From the NCBI RefSeq assembly GCF_003131205.1, contig NZ_QFFY01000002.1, forward strand, positions 186,001 to 250,000: a stretch of 64,000 nucleotides of DNA, given 5' to 3'. This document shows, piece after piece, positions 26,904 to 35,962 of this stretch. Numbering within the stretch: position 1 is the stretch's first letter; each line of letters begins with the position of its first letter. The position numbers and the translations under genes are program-made. The notes below the pieces were generated by a model. That model was not told the DNA's origin and ran no database searches. It saw only the letters and a list, made by a program, of their open reading frames with translations. The stretch is from Occallatibacter savannae. Its GTDB lineage: Bacteria > Acidobacteriota > Terriglobia > Terriglobales > Acidobacteriaceae.

Positions 26904-29564
26904 ATGGGACAGCAGAGAGCTTTCTGGTTGCGAGCGCGCGGCGTATTTGTGCGGCGGAAGGCCGTGGAGTTTGACGCGGAACTCGAGAGCCACATCGCGA
27001 TGGATGTGGAGGCGCGGATGCGCGCCGGGGCGAGCAAAGACGAGGCGAGGAGGGAGGCATTGATGCGGCTGGGCGGAGCGGAGCAGGCGAAGCAGGCATA
27101 CCGGGAGAGGGCGACGCTGCCGCCACTGGAGAGCCTTTTGCAGGATGTGCGGTTTGCACTGCGGCAGATGCGAAGGGCGCCGGGGTTCACAGTTACGGCG
27201 GTGTTGACGCTGGCGCTGGGGATCGGCGCGAACGCGGTGATCTATACGCTGGTGGATTCGATTCTTCTGCGCCCGCTGCCCTATGCGCAACAGGACAGGC
27301 TGGTGCGAATTGCGGGGACGAACTCGCCGCTCTTTCCAAAGGGATGGATACGGGAGCTTGGAAGCCATGCAACGGCGCTGAAGGCGGTGGCAGGGTATGG
27401 GGCGGATGCGGAGTCGAACATTTCGGACGGAGATGTGCCGGAGCGGGTGTTTGGTGCGGCGGTGACAGTGAACGCCCTGGATGTGCTGGGAGTGAGGCCG
27501 GCGGCGGGGCGGTTCTTCTCTGCGCAGGATGCGGTTGCGGGAGAGGATCACGACGTGGTGCTGAGCTATGGATACTGGCGGCAGCACTTCGGCGGAGATG
27601 CGGGAGCGGTGGGGAGGCAGATTCGGATTGATGGAGTTTCGCGGCGTGTGATTGGAGTGATGCCGGCGGGAGTGCATTTTCCGTATGCGGATACGCAGTT
27701 CCTGACGCCGGTTTCGTTCAAGGGCGGAGATGCTTTTGATCCGTGGAACGACTTCAACCTGCGCGGATTTGGCCGGCTGGCAGATGGGGCCACGCCGGCG
27801 CAGGCGCAGGCTGAATTGAGACGACTGCACTCGGTGCTGTTGCCTGTGTTTCCGTTCCGGATGCCGGATATCTGGGCTTCAGACATGAGCGTCGTGCCGC
27901 TGCTTGAGTCGCAGACGGGTGCAATGCGGCCGCGGCTTCTGCTGCTGTTTGGCGCGGTCGGATTGATTCTGCTGATTGCGTGCGCCAATGTCGCAAACCT
28001 GATGCTGGCGCGGGCAAGTGCGCGGGAGCGGGAGATTGCGGTGCGGAGCGCGCTGGGAGCTTCAGGGAAGAGGCTCGTGCAGCAACTGTTGTCAGAAAGT
28101 GTGGTGGTTGGGCTGACCGCGGGCGCGGTGGGGCTGGGGGCGGCTGCGGCGAGCCTTCGGATCTTTGTGGGGCTGCTGCCGGCGGACACGCCCCGAATCG
28201 AGGATGTGGGACTGCACTGGGGTGACGTTGTATTTACGATTTGCGCGTCGGTGTTTGCGGGACTGGTGTTCGGGTTGATTCCTTCGATGAAAATGGCGGG
28301 AATGAACCTGCTGAGCACCCTACGCATGGGCGGGCGCGGACTGGCAGGGCAGGGATCGCGATTCGGAATTTCGAAGATCCTGGTGATGGCGCAGATCGGG
28401 CTGACGGTGGTGGTGATTACTACGGCGGGGCTGGTGTTGCACAGCCTGTACCGCCTCACCAAGGTGGATCCAGGATTTCAAACCAATCATGTGGTGACGG
28501 CGGAGGTTGCGCTGGATGCATCGGCTTGCAAGGAGAAGGGGAGATGCCAGTCGTTCTTCGATGCGGTGCTGGATCGGTCGCGAGGAATTGCGGGCGTGGA
28601 GACAGCGGCGCTGACGGATTCGCTGCCGCTGAGCGGGAGGGCGGATAACTATGTCTTCGACGCGCAAGATCATCCGCGTGATGCGCGCCAGGGTGCGCTG
28701 CTGGCGACGAGCAGGGTGGTGTCGGCGAGGTACTTCGATGTGCTGAGTCTCAAGCTGGTGCAGGGAAGATTGCTGGAAGAGCAGGATGCTTCGGGGTCGA
28801 CCCACGCGGTGGTGGTGAACGAGCACATGGCGCAGCGGCTTTGGCCGGGTCAGAGCGCGATTGGAAAGCATCTGCTGGACGTGGCGGATGAGAAATCGCC
28901 GGCGATGTGGAATGCAGAGAAAGCGTCCGTTGTTGTGGGGGTTGTGCGGAATGCGCTGGAGGGAGGGTTGCAGGAGGGGTTCAAGGATGAGGTCTTTCTG
29001 CCGTTGACGCGGGACCGCGAGCAGCCGGTGATGTTTGCGATGCTGCGTTCGCATACGAGCGCGAGCGAGGCGGCCGCGGGTTTGCGCAGTGCGGTGGCGA
29101 GTGTGAATGCGCAAGCGCCGGTGACGCGTGTGAGAGCGATGGACGATCTGGTATCGAACTCGGTGGCAGCGCCGCGGGCATTGGCAGTATTGCTGCTGGG
29201 GTTTGGTGCGCTGGCGATCGTGATTGGCGCCGTGGGTGTCTACAGCCTGATTGCGTACATCGTGAGTTGGAGGACGAGGGAGATCGGGCTGCGGCTGGCA
29301 CTGGGCGCGCAGCGCTGGCAGATCGTAATCGGCGTGGTGAGGGAGAGCCTTTTTCTGGCGCTGGCGGGATGCGTGGCGGGACTAGCCGGAGCCATCGCGC
29401 TGAGCCGGGCGCTGCATAGCTTCCTGTTCGATGTGAGCGCGGTCGATCCGCTTACGTTTGGGCTGGTGCCGGTGTTGATGGCGATGGTCGCGGTAGTGGC
29501 GGCCTGGATTCCGGCAAAACGCGCGGCTGGAGTGGATCCCATGGAGGCGTTGCGGGCGGACTAG
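26904..29564 (+). CDS. ADOP permease 4
   Basis: An 886-residue paralogue. The ATG at 26904 was chosen because it has AGGAG seven bases upstream and follows the previous stop by 8 bp; a much longer open frame upstream overlaps the preceding gene and is not used. The N-terminal domain reads EFDAELESHIAMDVEAR and REALMRLGGAEQ. FtsX signatures are REREIAVRSALGASGKRLVQ (about residue 374) and REIGLRLALGAQRWQI (about 792). The periplasmic part contains two cysteines in ASACKEKGRCQSFF, possibly a disulphide. The C-terminus is PAKRAAGVDPMEALRAD. Confidence 0.9.
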   Translation: MGQQRAFWLRARGVFVRRKAVEFDAELESHIAMDVEARMRAGASKDEARREALMRLGGAEQAKQAYRERATLPPLESLLQDVRFALRQMRRAPGFTVTAVLTLALGIGANAVIYTLVDSILLRPLPYAQQDRLVRIAGTNSPLFPKGWIRELGSHATALKAVAGYGADAESNISDGDVPERVFGAAVTVNALDVLGVRPAAGRFFSAQDAVAGEDHDVVLSYGYWRQHFGGDAGAVGRQIRIDGVSRRVIGVMPAGVHFPYADTQFLTPVSFKGGDAFDPWNDFNLRGFGRLADGATPAQAQAELRRLHSVLLPVFPFRMPDIWASDMSVVPLLESQTGAMRPRLLLLFGAVGLILLIACANVANLMLARASAREREIAVRSALGASGKRLVQQLLSESVVVGLTAGAVGLGAAAASLRIFVGLLPADTPRIEDVGLHWGDVVFTICASVFAGLVFGLIPSMKMAGMNLLSTLRMGGRGLAGQGSRFGISKILVMAQIGLTVVVITTAGLVLHSLYRLTKVDPGFQTNHVVTAEVALDASACKEKGRCQSFFDAVLDRSRGIAGVETAALTDSLPLSGRADNYVFDAQDHPRDARQGALLATSRVVSARYFDVLSLKLVQGRLLEEQDASGSTHAVVVNEHMAQRLWPGQSAIGKHLLDVADEKSPAMWNAEKASVVVGVVRNALEGGLQEGFKDEVFLPLTRDREQPVMFAMLRSHTSASEAAAGLRSAVASVNAQAPVTRVRAMDDLVSNSVAAPRALAVLLLGFGALAIVIGAVGVYSLIAYIVSWRTREIGLRLALGAQRWQIVIGVVRESLFLALAGCVAGLAGAIALSRALHSFLFDVSAVDPLTFGLVPVLMAMVAVVAAWIPAKRAAGVDPMEALRAD

Positions 29565-29601
29565 GGCTACGAGAGGCGGGCTGGTTTCGTGGGAGGTCGG
29601 A

Positions 29602-32271
29602 ATGCGGAGGTTGCGTGCGTTCTGGATGCGGCTTGGTGCGCTGCTCGGAAGTGTGCGGGCACAGAGTGATTTCGACGCGGAGCTGGAAAGCCACATCGCC
29701 GAACACGCACGCGATGGCGTGGCTGCAGGGCTGAGCGAGACGGAGGCCCGTCGTGATGCGTTGCTGCGGCTGGGTGGAGCAGAGCAGGCAAGGCAGGCCT
29801 ATCGAGACCGGGCGACGCTGCCTGCGATTGAGAGCGTGGTGCGCGATGTGCGGTATGCACTACGCGGGTTCCGGCGCAGCCCGGTGTTCGCACTTGCGGC
29901 GGTGGTGACGCTGGCGTTGGGAATTGGGGCGACCACGGCGGTGTTCAGCGTGGTGGACCGGATTCTGTTCCGGAGCTTGCCGTACGCGCATGACGACCGG
30001 CTTGTCTCGATTGGGCTCGCGCAGTCACTGGAACGGCAGGAGTTTACTCTAGGCGGATTTTTTTACGAGTGGCGCGATAACCAGAGACCGTTTGAGTCGA
30101 TGACGTTTGAACGAGGCGCGCAGGAGTGCAATCTAACAGAGAACAATCCTCTTCACCTTGAATGTGCGATCGTAGCGCAGAATTTCCTCTCAACCCTGGG
30201 CGTGTCGGTGGAGGCAGGCCGCAATTTTGTGCCGGAAGAGGACGTACCGCACGGACCGCGCTCTGTGATCATTTCGGATGCGCTCTGGCTGAGCAGGTTC
30301 AACCGGTCGCCGGATGTTGTTACTAGGTCGATCGAAATCGATGACGAACTGTACAGAATCGTTGGTGTGCTGCCTCGCGGGTTCGAGATGCCCCGATTGC
30401 AGGCAGCTGACCTGCTGATGCCAGCGCAGACCGATATTGCCGCACAGCACACCGTGAATGCAGGAATCGGATACCCGATGTGGGCTTTCGCACGTTTGAA
30501 GCCTGGCATCACGGTTGCGGAGGCTAAGGCGGAGATGACGCCACTCTTTCTGCACACGCAGCAGTGGATTCCTGCGGAGATCCGGAAAGACTTCCGTCTT
30601 GAGGTTCGGTCGTTGCGCGACCGGCAGATGCAGAACGCATATCTTGCGGCCAAGGTGCTACTGGGAGCGGTGTTCGCGGTGCTGCTGATTGCGTGCGCCA
30701 ACATGACCGGCCTTCTGTCAGCACGACGGGCAGCTCGGGCACGCGAGCTTGCAGTACGGTCTGCTCTAGGCGCGACCCGGGTCCAACTTCTCGTTCAGGA
30801 GCTCACCGAGTCTCTAGTCCTGGGAGCCTTTGGGACTGTGCTTGGATGCGGGCTTGCAGCAGGATTGCTTTGTGCATTTATCGCGATCGCTCCCGCAGGT
30901 ATTCCCTTCATGGGGGAGGCGCGAATTGATAATCGCGTGATTGGCTTCACCATCTTTGTAGCGTTTATCAGCGCATGCGTGACGGGTGTGATTCCGGCAA
31001 TGGAGCGAACCGGTGTTGGTGCGTTGATGGTGCGCGCCGGCAGTTCGGGCCAGCATGCGCGTTTGAGGAACATCACCGTTGTGTTACAGATTGCTGTCAG
31101 CGTTGTTTTGTTGGCAGGGGCTCTATTGCTGGTTCGAAGTTTCCGGAACATCCAGTTGGAGGATCTCGGGATGGAGACGCGTGGCGTGCTGGCGGTGCGA
31201 GTTCCGCTCACTGCTAAGCAATATCCGACCATGCAGGCCTACATGGACTTCTTTCTCCGCATCGAAGCCACTTTGCGTAGTACGCCGGGCGTTGCGGCTG
31301 TTGGGATAAGTGAATCTATGCCGCTTGATTTGGACAGATGGCGCAATGAGAGCCGCTACTCTGAAATCTTTGCCGATGGCAAAGCTGCCGCTCCAAACGG
31401 CACGGGCGGGACGGTTGTGGTTCGTAAGGTTACGCCGGACTACTTCAAAGTTTTGCGCATTCCGATCGTTGCCGGCCGCGCGTTCACCGATGACGATCGA
31501 AACACTGGCAGTGAGTCGATTATTCTGAGCCAACTCCTGGCCGCACGATTGTTCCCAAAGGAGAATGCGATCGGCAAGCATCTGCAATATGCCACGTTTC
31601 AGCCTTATTTCTCGCTAGGCAAGCAGGTGTTCACGGTTGTTGGCGTGGCTGGAAACGTGAAAAATGCCGGCCTGATCGGGCAGGATGATCCCGAATATTA
31701 CGAAGTGCGCCTAAATCGGCCGGAGAGCTGGAACAGGCATACGGTGGTGCTTATAGAAACGTCGTTGCCGACGGTGACCGTGGAGCAGATGGTTCGAGGG
31801 CGCATCGCGCAGATCGATGCGAATGCTCCGGTGCAGATCGAGAGGGTTTCGACGATGGTGAACAAGCTGGCGGATCGGCCACGGTTCGAGACGGCACTGT
31901 TGAGTTTCTTTGCGTGCACGGGGCTCGTGATGGCGCTGATCGGACTGTACGGGGTGGTGGCGTTTATGGCGCAACAGAGGACGCGGGAGATCGGGATCAG
32001 GATTGCCGTGGGAGCGAATCGCGGAGATGTGCTGCGGCTGATTCTGAGCGAGGGCGTGCGGCTTATCGTGATTGGGGGAGCCATAGGAATGTGCGGATCG
32101 CTTGCGCTGACGAGGGTGCTGGAGAGCGTGCTGTTCCATGTGGGGCCGCGGGATCCAGCGACGTTTGTGCTTGTGCCAGTGATGCTGGGCATTGTGGCGC
32201 TGGGGGCTGTGCTGATTCCAGCGAGGTCGGCGATGAAGACGGATCCGGTGAAGGCGCTGCGGTGGGAGTAG
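29602..32271 (+). CDS. ADOP permease 5
   Basis: An 889-residue paralogue, last of the five, 37 bp after the previous stop. The N-terminal domain is DFDAELESHIAEHARDG and RDALLRLGGAEQ. FtsX signatures are ARELAVRSALGATRVQLLVQ (about residue 380) and REIGIRIAVGANRGDV (about 795). The periplasmic segment after residue 150 differs most from its sisters (TFERGAQECNLTENNPLHLE). From about 30000 to 31800 the DNA is visibly less GC-rich than in the sister genes, which hints at a different history for that section. The C-terminus is PARSAMKTDPVKALRWE. A heptad array follows 17 bp after the stop. Confidence 0.9.
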   Translation: MRRLRAFWMRLGALLGSVRAQSDFDAELESHIAEHARDGVAAGLSETEARRDALLRLGGAEQARQAYRDRATLPAIESVVRDVRYALRGFRRSPVFALAAVVTLALGIGATTAVFSVVDRILFRSLPYAHDDRLVSIGLAQSLERQEFTLGGFFYEWRDNQRPFESMTFERGAQECNLTENNPLHLECAIVAQNFLSTLGVSVEAGRNFVPEEDVPHGPRSVIISDALWLSRFNRSPDVVTRSIEIDDELYRIVGVLPRGFEMPRLQAADLLMPAQTDIAAQHTVNAGIGYPMWAFARLKPGITVAEAKAEMTPLFLHTQQWIPAEIRKDFRLEVRSLRDRQMQNAYLAAKVLLGAVFAVLLIACANMTGLLSARRAARARELAVRSALGATRVQLLVQELTESLVLGAFGTVLGCGLAAGLLCAFIAIAPAGIPFMGEARIDNRVIGFTIFVAFISACVTGVIPAMERTGVGALMVRAGSSGQHARLRNITVVLQIAVSVVLLAGALLLVRSFRNIQLEDLGMETRGVLAVRVPLTAKQYPTMQAYMDFFLRIEATLRSTPGVAAVGISESMPLDLDRWRNESRYSEIFADGKAAAPNGTGGTVVVRKVTPDYFKVLRIPIVAGRAFTDDDRNTGSESIILSQLLAARLFPKENAIGKHLQYATFQPYFSLGKQVFTVVGVAGNVKNAGLIGQDDPEYYEVRLNRPESWNRHTVVLIETSLPTVTVEQMVRGRIAQIDANAPVQIERVSTMVNKLADRPRFETALLSFFACTGLVMALIGLYGVVAFMAQQRTREIGIRIAVGANRGDVLRLILSEGVRLIVIGGAIGMCGSLALTRVLESVLFHVGPRDPATFVLVPVMLGIVALGAVLIPARSAMKTDPVKALRWE

Positions 32272-32287
32272 GGTGGAGGCAAGTCTT

Positions 32288-32315
32288 CAGCTCTCAGCTT
32301 TCAGTCTTCAGTTTG
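32288..32315. repeat. Heptanucleotide array (CAGNNNN, 4 units)
   Basis: CAGCTCT, CAGCTTT, CAGTCTT, CAGTTTG in tandem, 17 bp after the stop of the last ADOP gene. Confidence 0.7.
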
Positions 32316-32379
32316 GGCCTTAAGTGCCGGTGCGATTTCAGGCAGAACAAAGCACCGACTTCGTTTGCTGTCGAGAGAG

Positions 32380-32676
32380 TCAGCTTTCGAGGTATTCCCA
32401 GAACGAGTCGGCGAGGTCGGCGCCCAGTTCGTTGGTCATGCGGCGGGCGGCGCGCTCCACTTCCTCGATGAGCTGGTGGAGGTAGCTGCGCGAACTGGAG
32501 ATGGCGACGATGCCGAGAGTGGCAGAGCGCCAGGTGACGGCTTCGTCCATCTCGGCAACGGAGATGTTGAAGCTCTGGCGGAGCTGGTCCTTCATGGAGC
32601 GGACGACATGGCGCCGGTCTTTGAGGGAGTTGGCGTGCTCGATGCGGAGCTCGAGGGTGAGATTGGCTACGGGCAT
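32380..32676 (-). CDS. DUF503 family protein
   Basis: A 98-residue protein matching the DUF503 (YlxP-like) pattern: an N-terminal strand VANLTLELRIEHANSLKDRR, the conserved KDQLRQSFNISVAE, then WRSATLGIVAISSSRSYLHQ and a C-terminal helix. Homologues are small ferredoxin-like proteins often found near rbfA and infB; the molecular role is not established. Here the neighbours do not include those genes. The ATG at 32676 was chosen to match the usual length; an upstream ATG would add 17 residues with no family resemblance. Confidence 0.85.
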   Translation of the reverse strand: MPVANLTLELRIEHANSLKDRRHVVRSMKDQLRQSFNISVAEMDEAVTWRSATLGIVAISSSRSYLHQLIEEVERAARRMTNELGADLADSFWEYLES

Positions 32677-32808
32677 GACGTGCGCGGCCTCGTGCGGTGG
32701 CCAGGAAAGAAGAGATTCCCTGGGCATGACTCTCCGGGGTGCTTCATTGTAGCGCGTCTGCGAAATATGTTGGCAGGAGTGAGCGGTTGCAGGCGCGACC
32801 GAGCGCTT

Positions 32809-33402
32809 TCAGCGCAGGAGCGCGAAGGGGATGATGGTTTCGCCGGAGCCGCCGGTTTCGCGGATGAGCTGTTCTTCGAGTTCATGCGGGAGCGGCATTT
32901 CGCAGTCGGCGATCTCATCGGGTGTGGCTCCGATGAAGCAGAGCTCGCAGCAGGCGAGGGTATCGCCGGCTTCGACTCGGACGGGCGGCCCGAAGACGCG
33001 GCAAGTCAAGGGGCGGAAGGCATAGATGTCGCAGAGTCCTGTGTCGGGATTGAGCGCTGGGCAAGGGGCGTCGTTGGCGAAATCTTCAAAGCGGGACTGA
33101 TCTTCTTCCGATGTGCCGAGGATTCCGGTGGTGACATCGCCCGGGAAGTCGGAGGCGTGCTGGGCAAGCCAGGTGCGGGCACGGTCGCGGACTGACTCGG
33201 CAAGGAGGGGATCGGATAAGTCGAGATCGTGCATGCCGGACTGCAGTCGGGCTGCGTCGAGGGCGTTGATCGAGAAGGCTCCGTGGCAGCACTGGGTACA
33301 GCCGGGGCGGCAGGCGAGCATCGGGCCGGCGCGAAGGGCAGCGTCGGCGAGAGCGGCGTCGACGATCTGAACGAGCTCGGTGTCGCGGGCGGGAAGGAGC
33401 AT
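32809..33402 (-). CDS. YkgJ-type cysteine cluster protein
   Basis: A 197-residue protein. The cysteine pattern CRPGCTQCCHG near residue 31 and CPALNPDTGLCDIYAFRPLTCRVFG near residue 113 is the signature of the YkgJ/Fe-S-type CxxCxx(C) cluster family, thought to bind zinc or an iron-sulphur centre. A third set (LACCELCF) follows. Function is not established for the family. The protein is complete. It lies between DUF503 and a divergent AraC regulator, 86 bp from the latter. Confidence 0.85.
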   Translation of the reverse strand: MLLPARDTELVQIVDAALADAALRAGPMLACRPGCTQCCHGAFSINALDAARLQSGMHDLDLSDPLLAESVRDRARTWLAQHASDFPGDVTTGILGTSEEDQSRFEDFANDAPCPALNPDTGLCDIYAFRPLTCRVFGPPVRVEAGDTLACCELCFIGATPDEIADCEMPLPHELEEQLIRETGGSGETIIPFALLR

Positions 33403-33487
33403 GTGAATAGCCTATCGAAGATCAATCCTCTTCGGTACCGGGACAGTTTCAAGCCGGGCATCGTGCTATAACGGCGATGAGGTCGCC

Positions 33488-34309
33488 TTGCTCTACCTGG
33501 AGCGCATTCCCGTTGCGCCGCTTGCAAGTTTCATTCGCGTGCTGTGGTACGCACGGGTAGGCGATGCCGTACGCCATCGCGAACGGATTTTGCCGAGCGG
33601 CTGTACTCAGATCATTTTGAACCTGTCGCGAGACTTCATTCTGGATTGCGCGGAAGTCGGTCCTGATCGACGGGTGTCGCCTGCTCTCGTGGTCGGTGCG
33701 CGTTCGGTCTACGAGATTGTGGACACCTCGGATATGTCCGATTTGATCGGGATTGTCTTCGCGCCTGCCGGGTTTCCGGCATTTGCATTGGATGCGGCGG
33801 ACAAGTTCAGCAACCGAAGCGTTGCGCTAGAGCACGTATGGGGACGGAACGCGGAGAGTCTTCGAGGTCGGTTGCGCGACATTGAAAATCCACGCGATCG
33901 ACTGGCATGCCTCGAGCGGTTCCTACTGGGGAGATTCGAGGAGAAGCTTGCAGCGCATAGCCGGGCTCCACAGGTGAACTTTGCGCTGCGGTATTTTGCG
34001 GAGCTTCCGAGCGCGGCGAGCGTGCGAGGAGCATCGCGACATATCGGGTGGAGCGAGCGGCGATTTTCGCAGGTGTTTCGCGAGGAGGTTGGGCTTACGC
34101 CGAAGGTTTGGTGCCGGCTGCAACGGTTTCAGCAAGCGGTGCGGCAGCTTCATGCGGGCGTGGAGATGCGATGGGCGGAGCTGGTTCTGGATTGCGGATA
34201 TTACGACCAGTCGCACTTTGCGAATGAGTTCAGGGCATTTTCGGGCGTCGACGTGAGCACTTACACGGCACGGCGAACGATTTGGGCGAATCACATTCGA
34301 ACCGATTGA
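33488..34309 (+). CDS. AraC-family regulator (DUF6597-like sensor domain)
   Basis: A 273-residue regulator. The N-terminal half (ERILPSGCTQIILNLSRDF, PALVVGARSVYEIVDTSDMS, IGIVFAPAGFPAFA) matches the ligand-sensing domain found in many AraC proteins. The C-terminal half (about residues 175-262) holds two helix-turn-helix units: SVRGASRHIGWSERRFSQVF and LVLDCGYYDQSHFANEFRAF, with the family-typical GYYDQSHF. A TTG start at 33488 preceded by GAGG is the only convenient start. A TATAAC at 33467-33472 is a plausible -10 element. The VOC gene downstream is a possible target. Confidence 0.85.
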   Translation: MLYLERIPVAPLASFIRVLWYARVGDAVRHRERILPSGCTQIILNLSRDFILDCAEVGPDRRVSPALVVGARSVYEIVDTSDMSDLIGIVFAPAGFPAFALDAADKFSNRSVALEHVWGRNAESLRGRLRDIENPRDRLACLERFLLGRFEEKLAAHSRAPQVNFALRYFAELPSAASVRGASRHIGWSERRFSQVFREEVGLTPKVWCRLQRFQQAVRQLHAGVEMRWAELVLDCGYYDQSHFANEFRAFSGVDVSTYTARRTIWANHIRTD

Positions 34310-34416
34310 CGACAGTTCGCAGCTCATCCGAGGTGTTGCATTCAGTTCCGATTTTTCCAAGAAGCCTAGGAGCGCGGTCTGGCATTCTTGCCGCGGTGAA
34401 TCCCGAGGAGGTTGAT

Positions 34417-34848
34417 ATGGCGAATGAATCCAGTTCTGGCTCGTCTGTAATGCCCGCGATGCGCTATCGCGATGCGCATGCGGCCATCGAGTGGTTGTGC
34501 AACGTGTTTGGGTTTGAAAAGCATGCGGTGTATCCGGGGCCGAACGGAACGGTGGGTCATGCGGAGCTGACGCTCGGCGGAGGCATGATTATGCTGGGGT
34601 CGGAGAGGGATGACGAGCAGAGCGGCCGGTTCAGGTCGCCCGCTGATGTCGGCGATGCGGAGACGCGGAGTGTGTACATCGTGGTAGCCGATGCGGATGC
34701 TGCCTATCAGCGCGCGAAGGCAGCGGGCGGGAGGATCGTGCGGGAGTTGCAGAACACAGATTACGGCAGCCGCGAGTTCACGGTGAAGGATCCCGAGGGG
34801 CACTCGTGGAGCGCGGGCACGTACAATCCGTGGGCCGCACATTCGTAG
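34417..34848 (+). CDS. VOC-superfamily (glyoxalase/bleomycin resistance-like) protein
   Basis: A 143-residue protein with the paired beta-alpha-beta-beta-beta pattern of the VOC fold: MRYRDAHAAIEWLCNVFGFE then VGHAELTLGGGMIMLG in the first half, and YIVVADADAAYQRAKAAGGR then SREFTVKDPEGHSWSAGTYN in the second. The PhnB-like GxxMIML and DPxGHxW motifs suggest a subgroup of unknown substrate. The ATG at 34417 has GAGGAG seven bases upstream. The gene follows an AraC regulator in the same direction, 107 bp away. Confidence 0.85.
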   Translation: MANESSSGSSVMPAMRYRDAHAAIEWLCNVFGFEKHAVYPGPNGTVGHAELTLGGGMIMLGSERDDEQSGRFRSPADVGDAETRSVYIVVADADAAYQRAKAAGGRIVRELQNTDYGSREFTVKDPEGHSWSAGTYNPWAAHS

Positions 34849-34903
34849 TCCGTAGAGCGAGCCTCCGTGCGATATAGTCGCTTTGACTGGTGGAGGTCAC
34901 CGA

Positions 34904-35887
34904 TTGAAGATTTCTGGTTTTGTGATTGCGGGTATGGTGGTGTGTGCGGGTGCGGCGAGCGCGCAGTCGCGGCTGCTGGTGGCGGTGAAGGGAACGCAGA
35001 GCATGGCGATCGTCGATCCGACGAGCGGGTCGGTGGTGGGCACGGTTCCTGAGGGCGGTACGACGGGGCACGAGTTGATTGCGTCGGGGGACGGGAAGAC
35101 TGCGTTTGTGCCGATCTATGGCAACTCGGGTGTGGGCAAGCCGGGCACCGACGGCGACACGATTGTTGCGATCGACATTGCTTCGCGCAAGGTGACTGGC
35201 GACGTGCGCTTCAATCATGGCGTGCGGCCGCACTGCCCTCTGATTGGGCCGAAGGACGGCCTGCTCTACGTGACGACGGAACTGGATAAGACAATCACGA
35301 TCATCGATCCGAAGACGCTGAAGGTTCTGGGAGCGCTCCCGACGGGGCAGGAGCAGAGCCACATGGCGGTGCTGTCGCACGACGGGAAGCGCGCGTACAC
35401 GGCGAACGTGGGGCCGGGGACGGTGTCGGTGATCGATGTGCCGGGGCGGAAGGTGCTGAAGGTCATCAAGATTTCGGACACCACGCAGCGGATCTCGATT
35501 ACGCCGGACGACAAGTGGGTGTTCACAGCGGACCAGACGAAGGCGCAGATGGCGGCGATCGATACGGCCAAGAATGAAGTGGCGAAGTGGATCCCGATGG
35601 AGGGCGTTGGGTACGGATCTGCGGTGACGCCGGATGGAAAGTGGCTGCTGGTGGCACTGGCGGATCAGAACAAGGTTGCCGTTATCGATGTGAAGACGAT
35701 GCAGGTGGCTCGGACGGTTGCTGTTGGAGATTACCCGCAAGAGGTGCTGGTGCAGCCGGATGGGAAGACGGCGTACGTATCGTGTTCGAAGGCCGGGACG
35801 GTGTCGGAGATCGATCTGGGTAGTTGGAAGACGACACGGACGATCAACAGCGGGAACAATTCGGATGGCCTGGCTTGGGCGAAGTAG
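34904..35887 (+). CDS. YVTN-type beta-propeller protein, secreted
   Basis: A 327-residue protein. A signal peptide (KISGFVIAGMVVCAGAASA) is followed by about seven repeats of the YVTN/NHL type (for example DGLLYVTTELDKTITIIDPK, DGKRAYTANVGPGTVSVIDV, DKWVFTADQTKAQMAAIDTA, DGKTAYVSCSKAGTVSEIDL), typical of a periplasmic or surface seven-bladed propeller. The TTG at 34904 was chosen because GGAGG lies eight bases upstream and the signal peptide starts there; a TTG at 34883 would precede that site. Function unknown, possibly a binding scaffold. It is followed by a hairpin repeat and the convergent E2 gene. Confidence 0.8.
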   Translation: MKISGFVIAGMVVCAGAASAQSRLLVAVKGTQSMAIVDPTSGSVVGTVPEGGTTGHELIASGDGKTAFVPIYGNSGVGKPGTDGDTIVAIDIASRKVTGDVRFNHGVRPHCPLIGPKDGLLYVTTELDKTITIIDPKTLKVLGALPTGQEQSHMAVLSHDGKRAYTANVGPGTVSVIDVPGRKVLKVIKISDTTQRISITPDDKWVFTADQTKAQMAAIDTAKNEVAKWIPMEGVGYGSAVTPDGKWLLVALADQNKVAVIDVKTMQVARTVAVGDYPQEVLVQPDGKTAYVSCSKAGTVSEIDLGSWKTTRTINSGNNSDGLAWAK

Positions 35888-35923
35888 CAGGGAACAGGCA
35901 TTAGGGGACGCTCGACTTCGTAT

Positions 35924-35959
35924 CCCTGGTCTCCGGTGGCAGGAGACCAGGGGCACCCG
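35924..35959. repeat. Hairpin repeat with GGGCACCCG tail
   Basis: CCCTGGTCTCC (35924-35934), a 7-base loop, GGAGACCAGGG (35942-35952), then GCACCCG. Perfect 11-bp stem, placed between two convergent genes. Similar elements occur at 50434, 53165, 59916 and 63415. Confidence 0.75.
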
Positions 35960-35962
35960 TTC

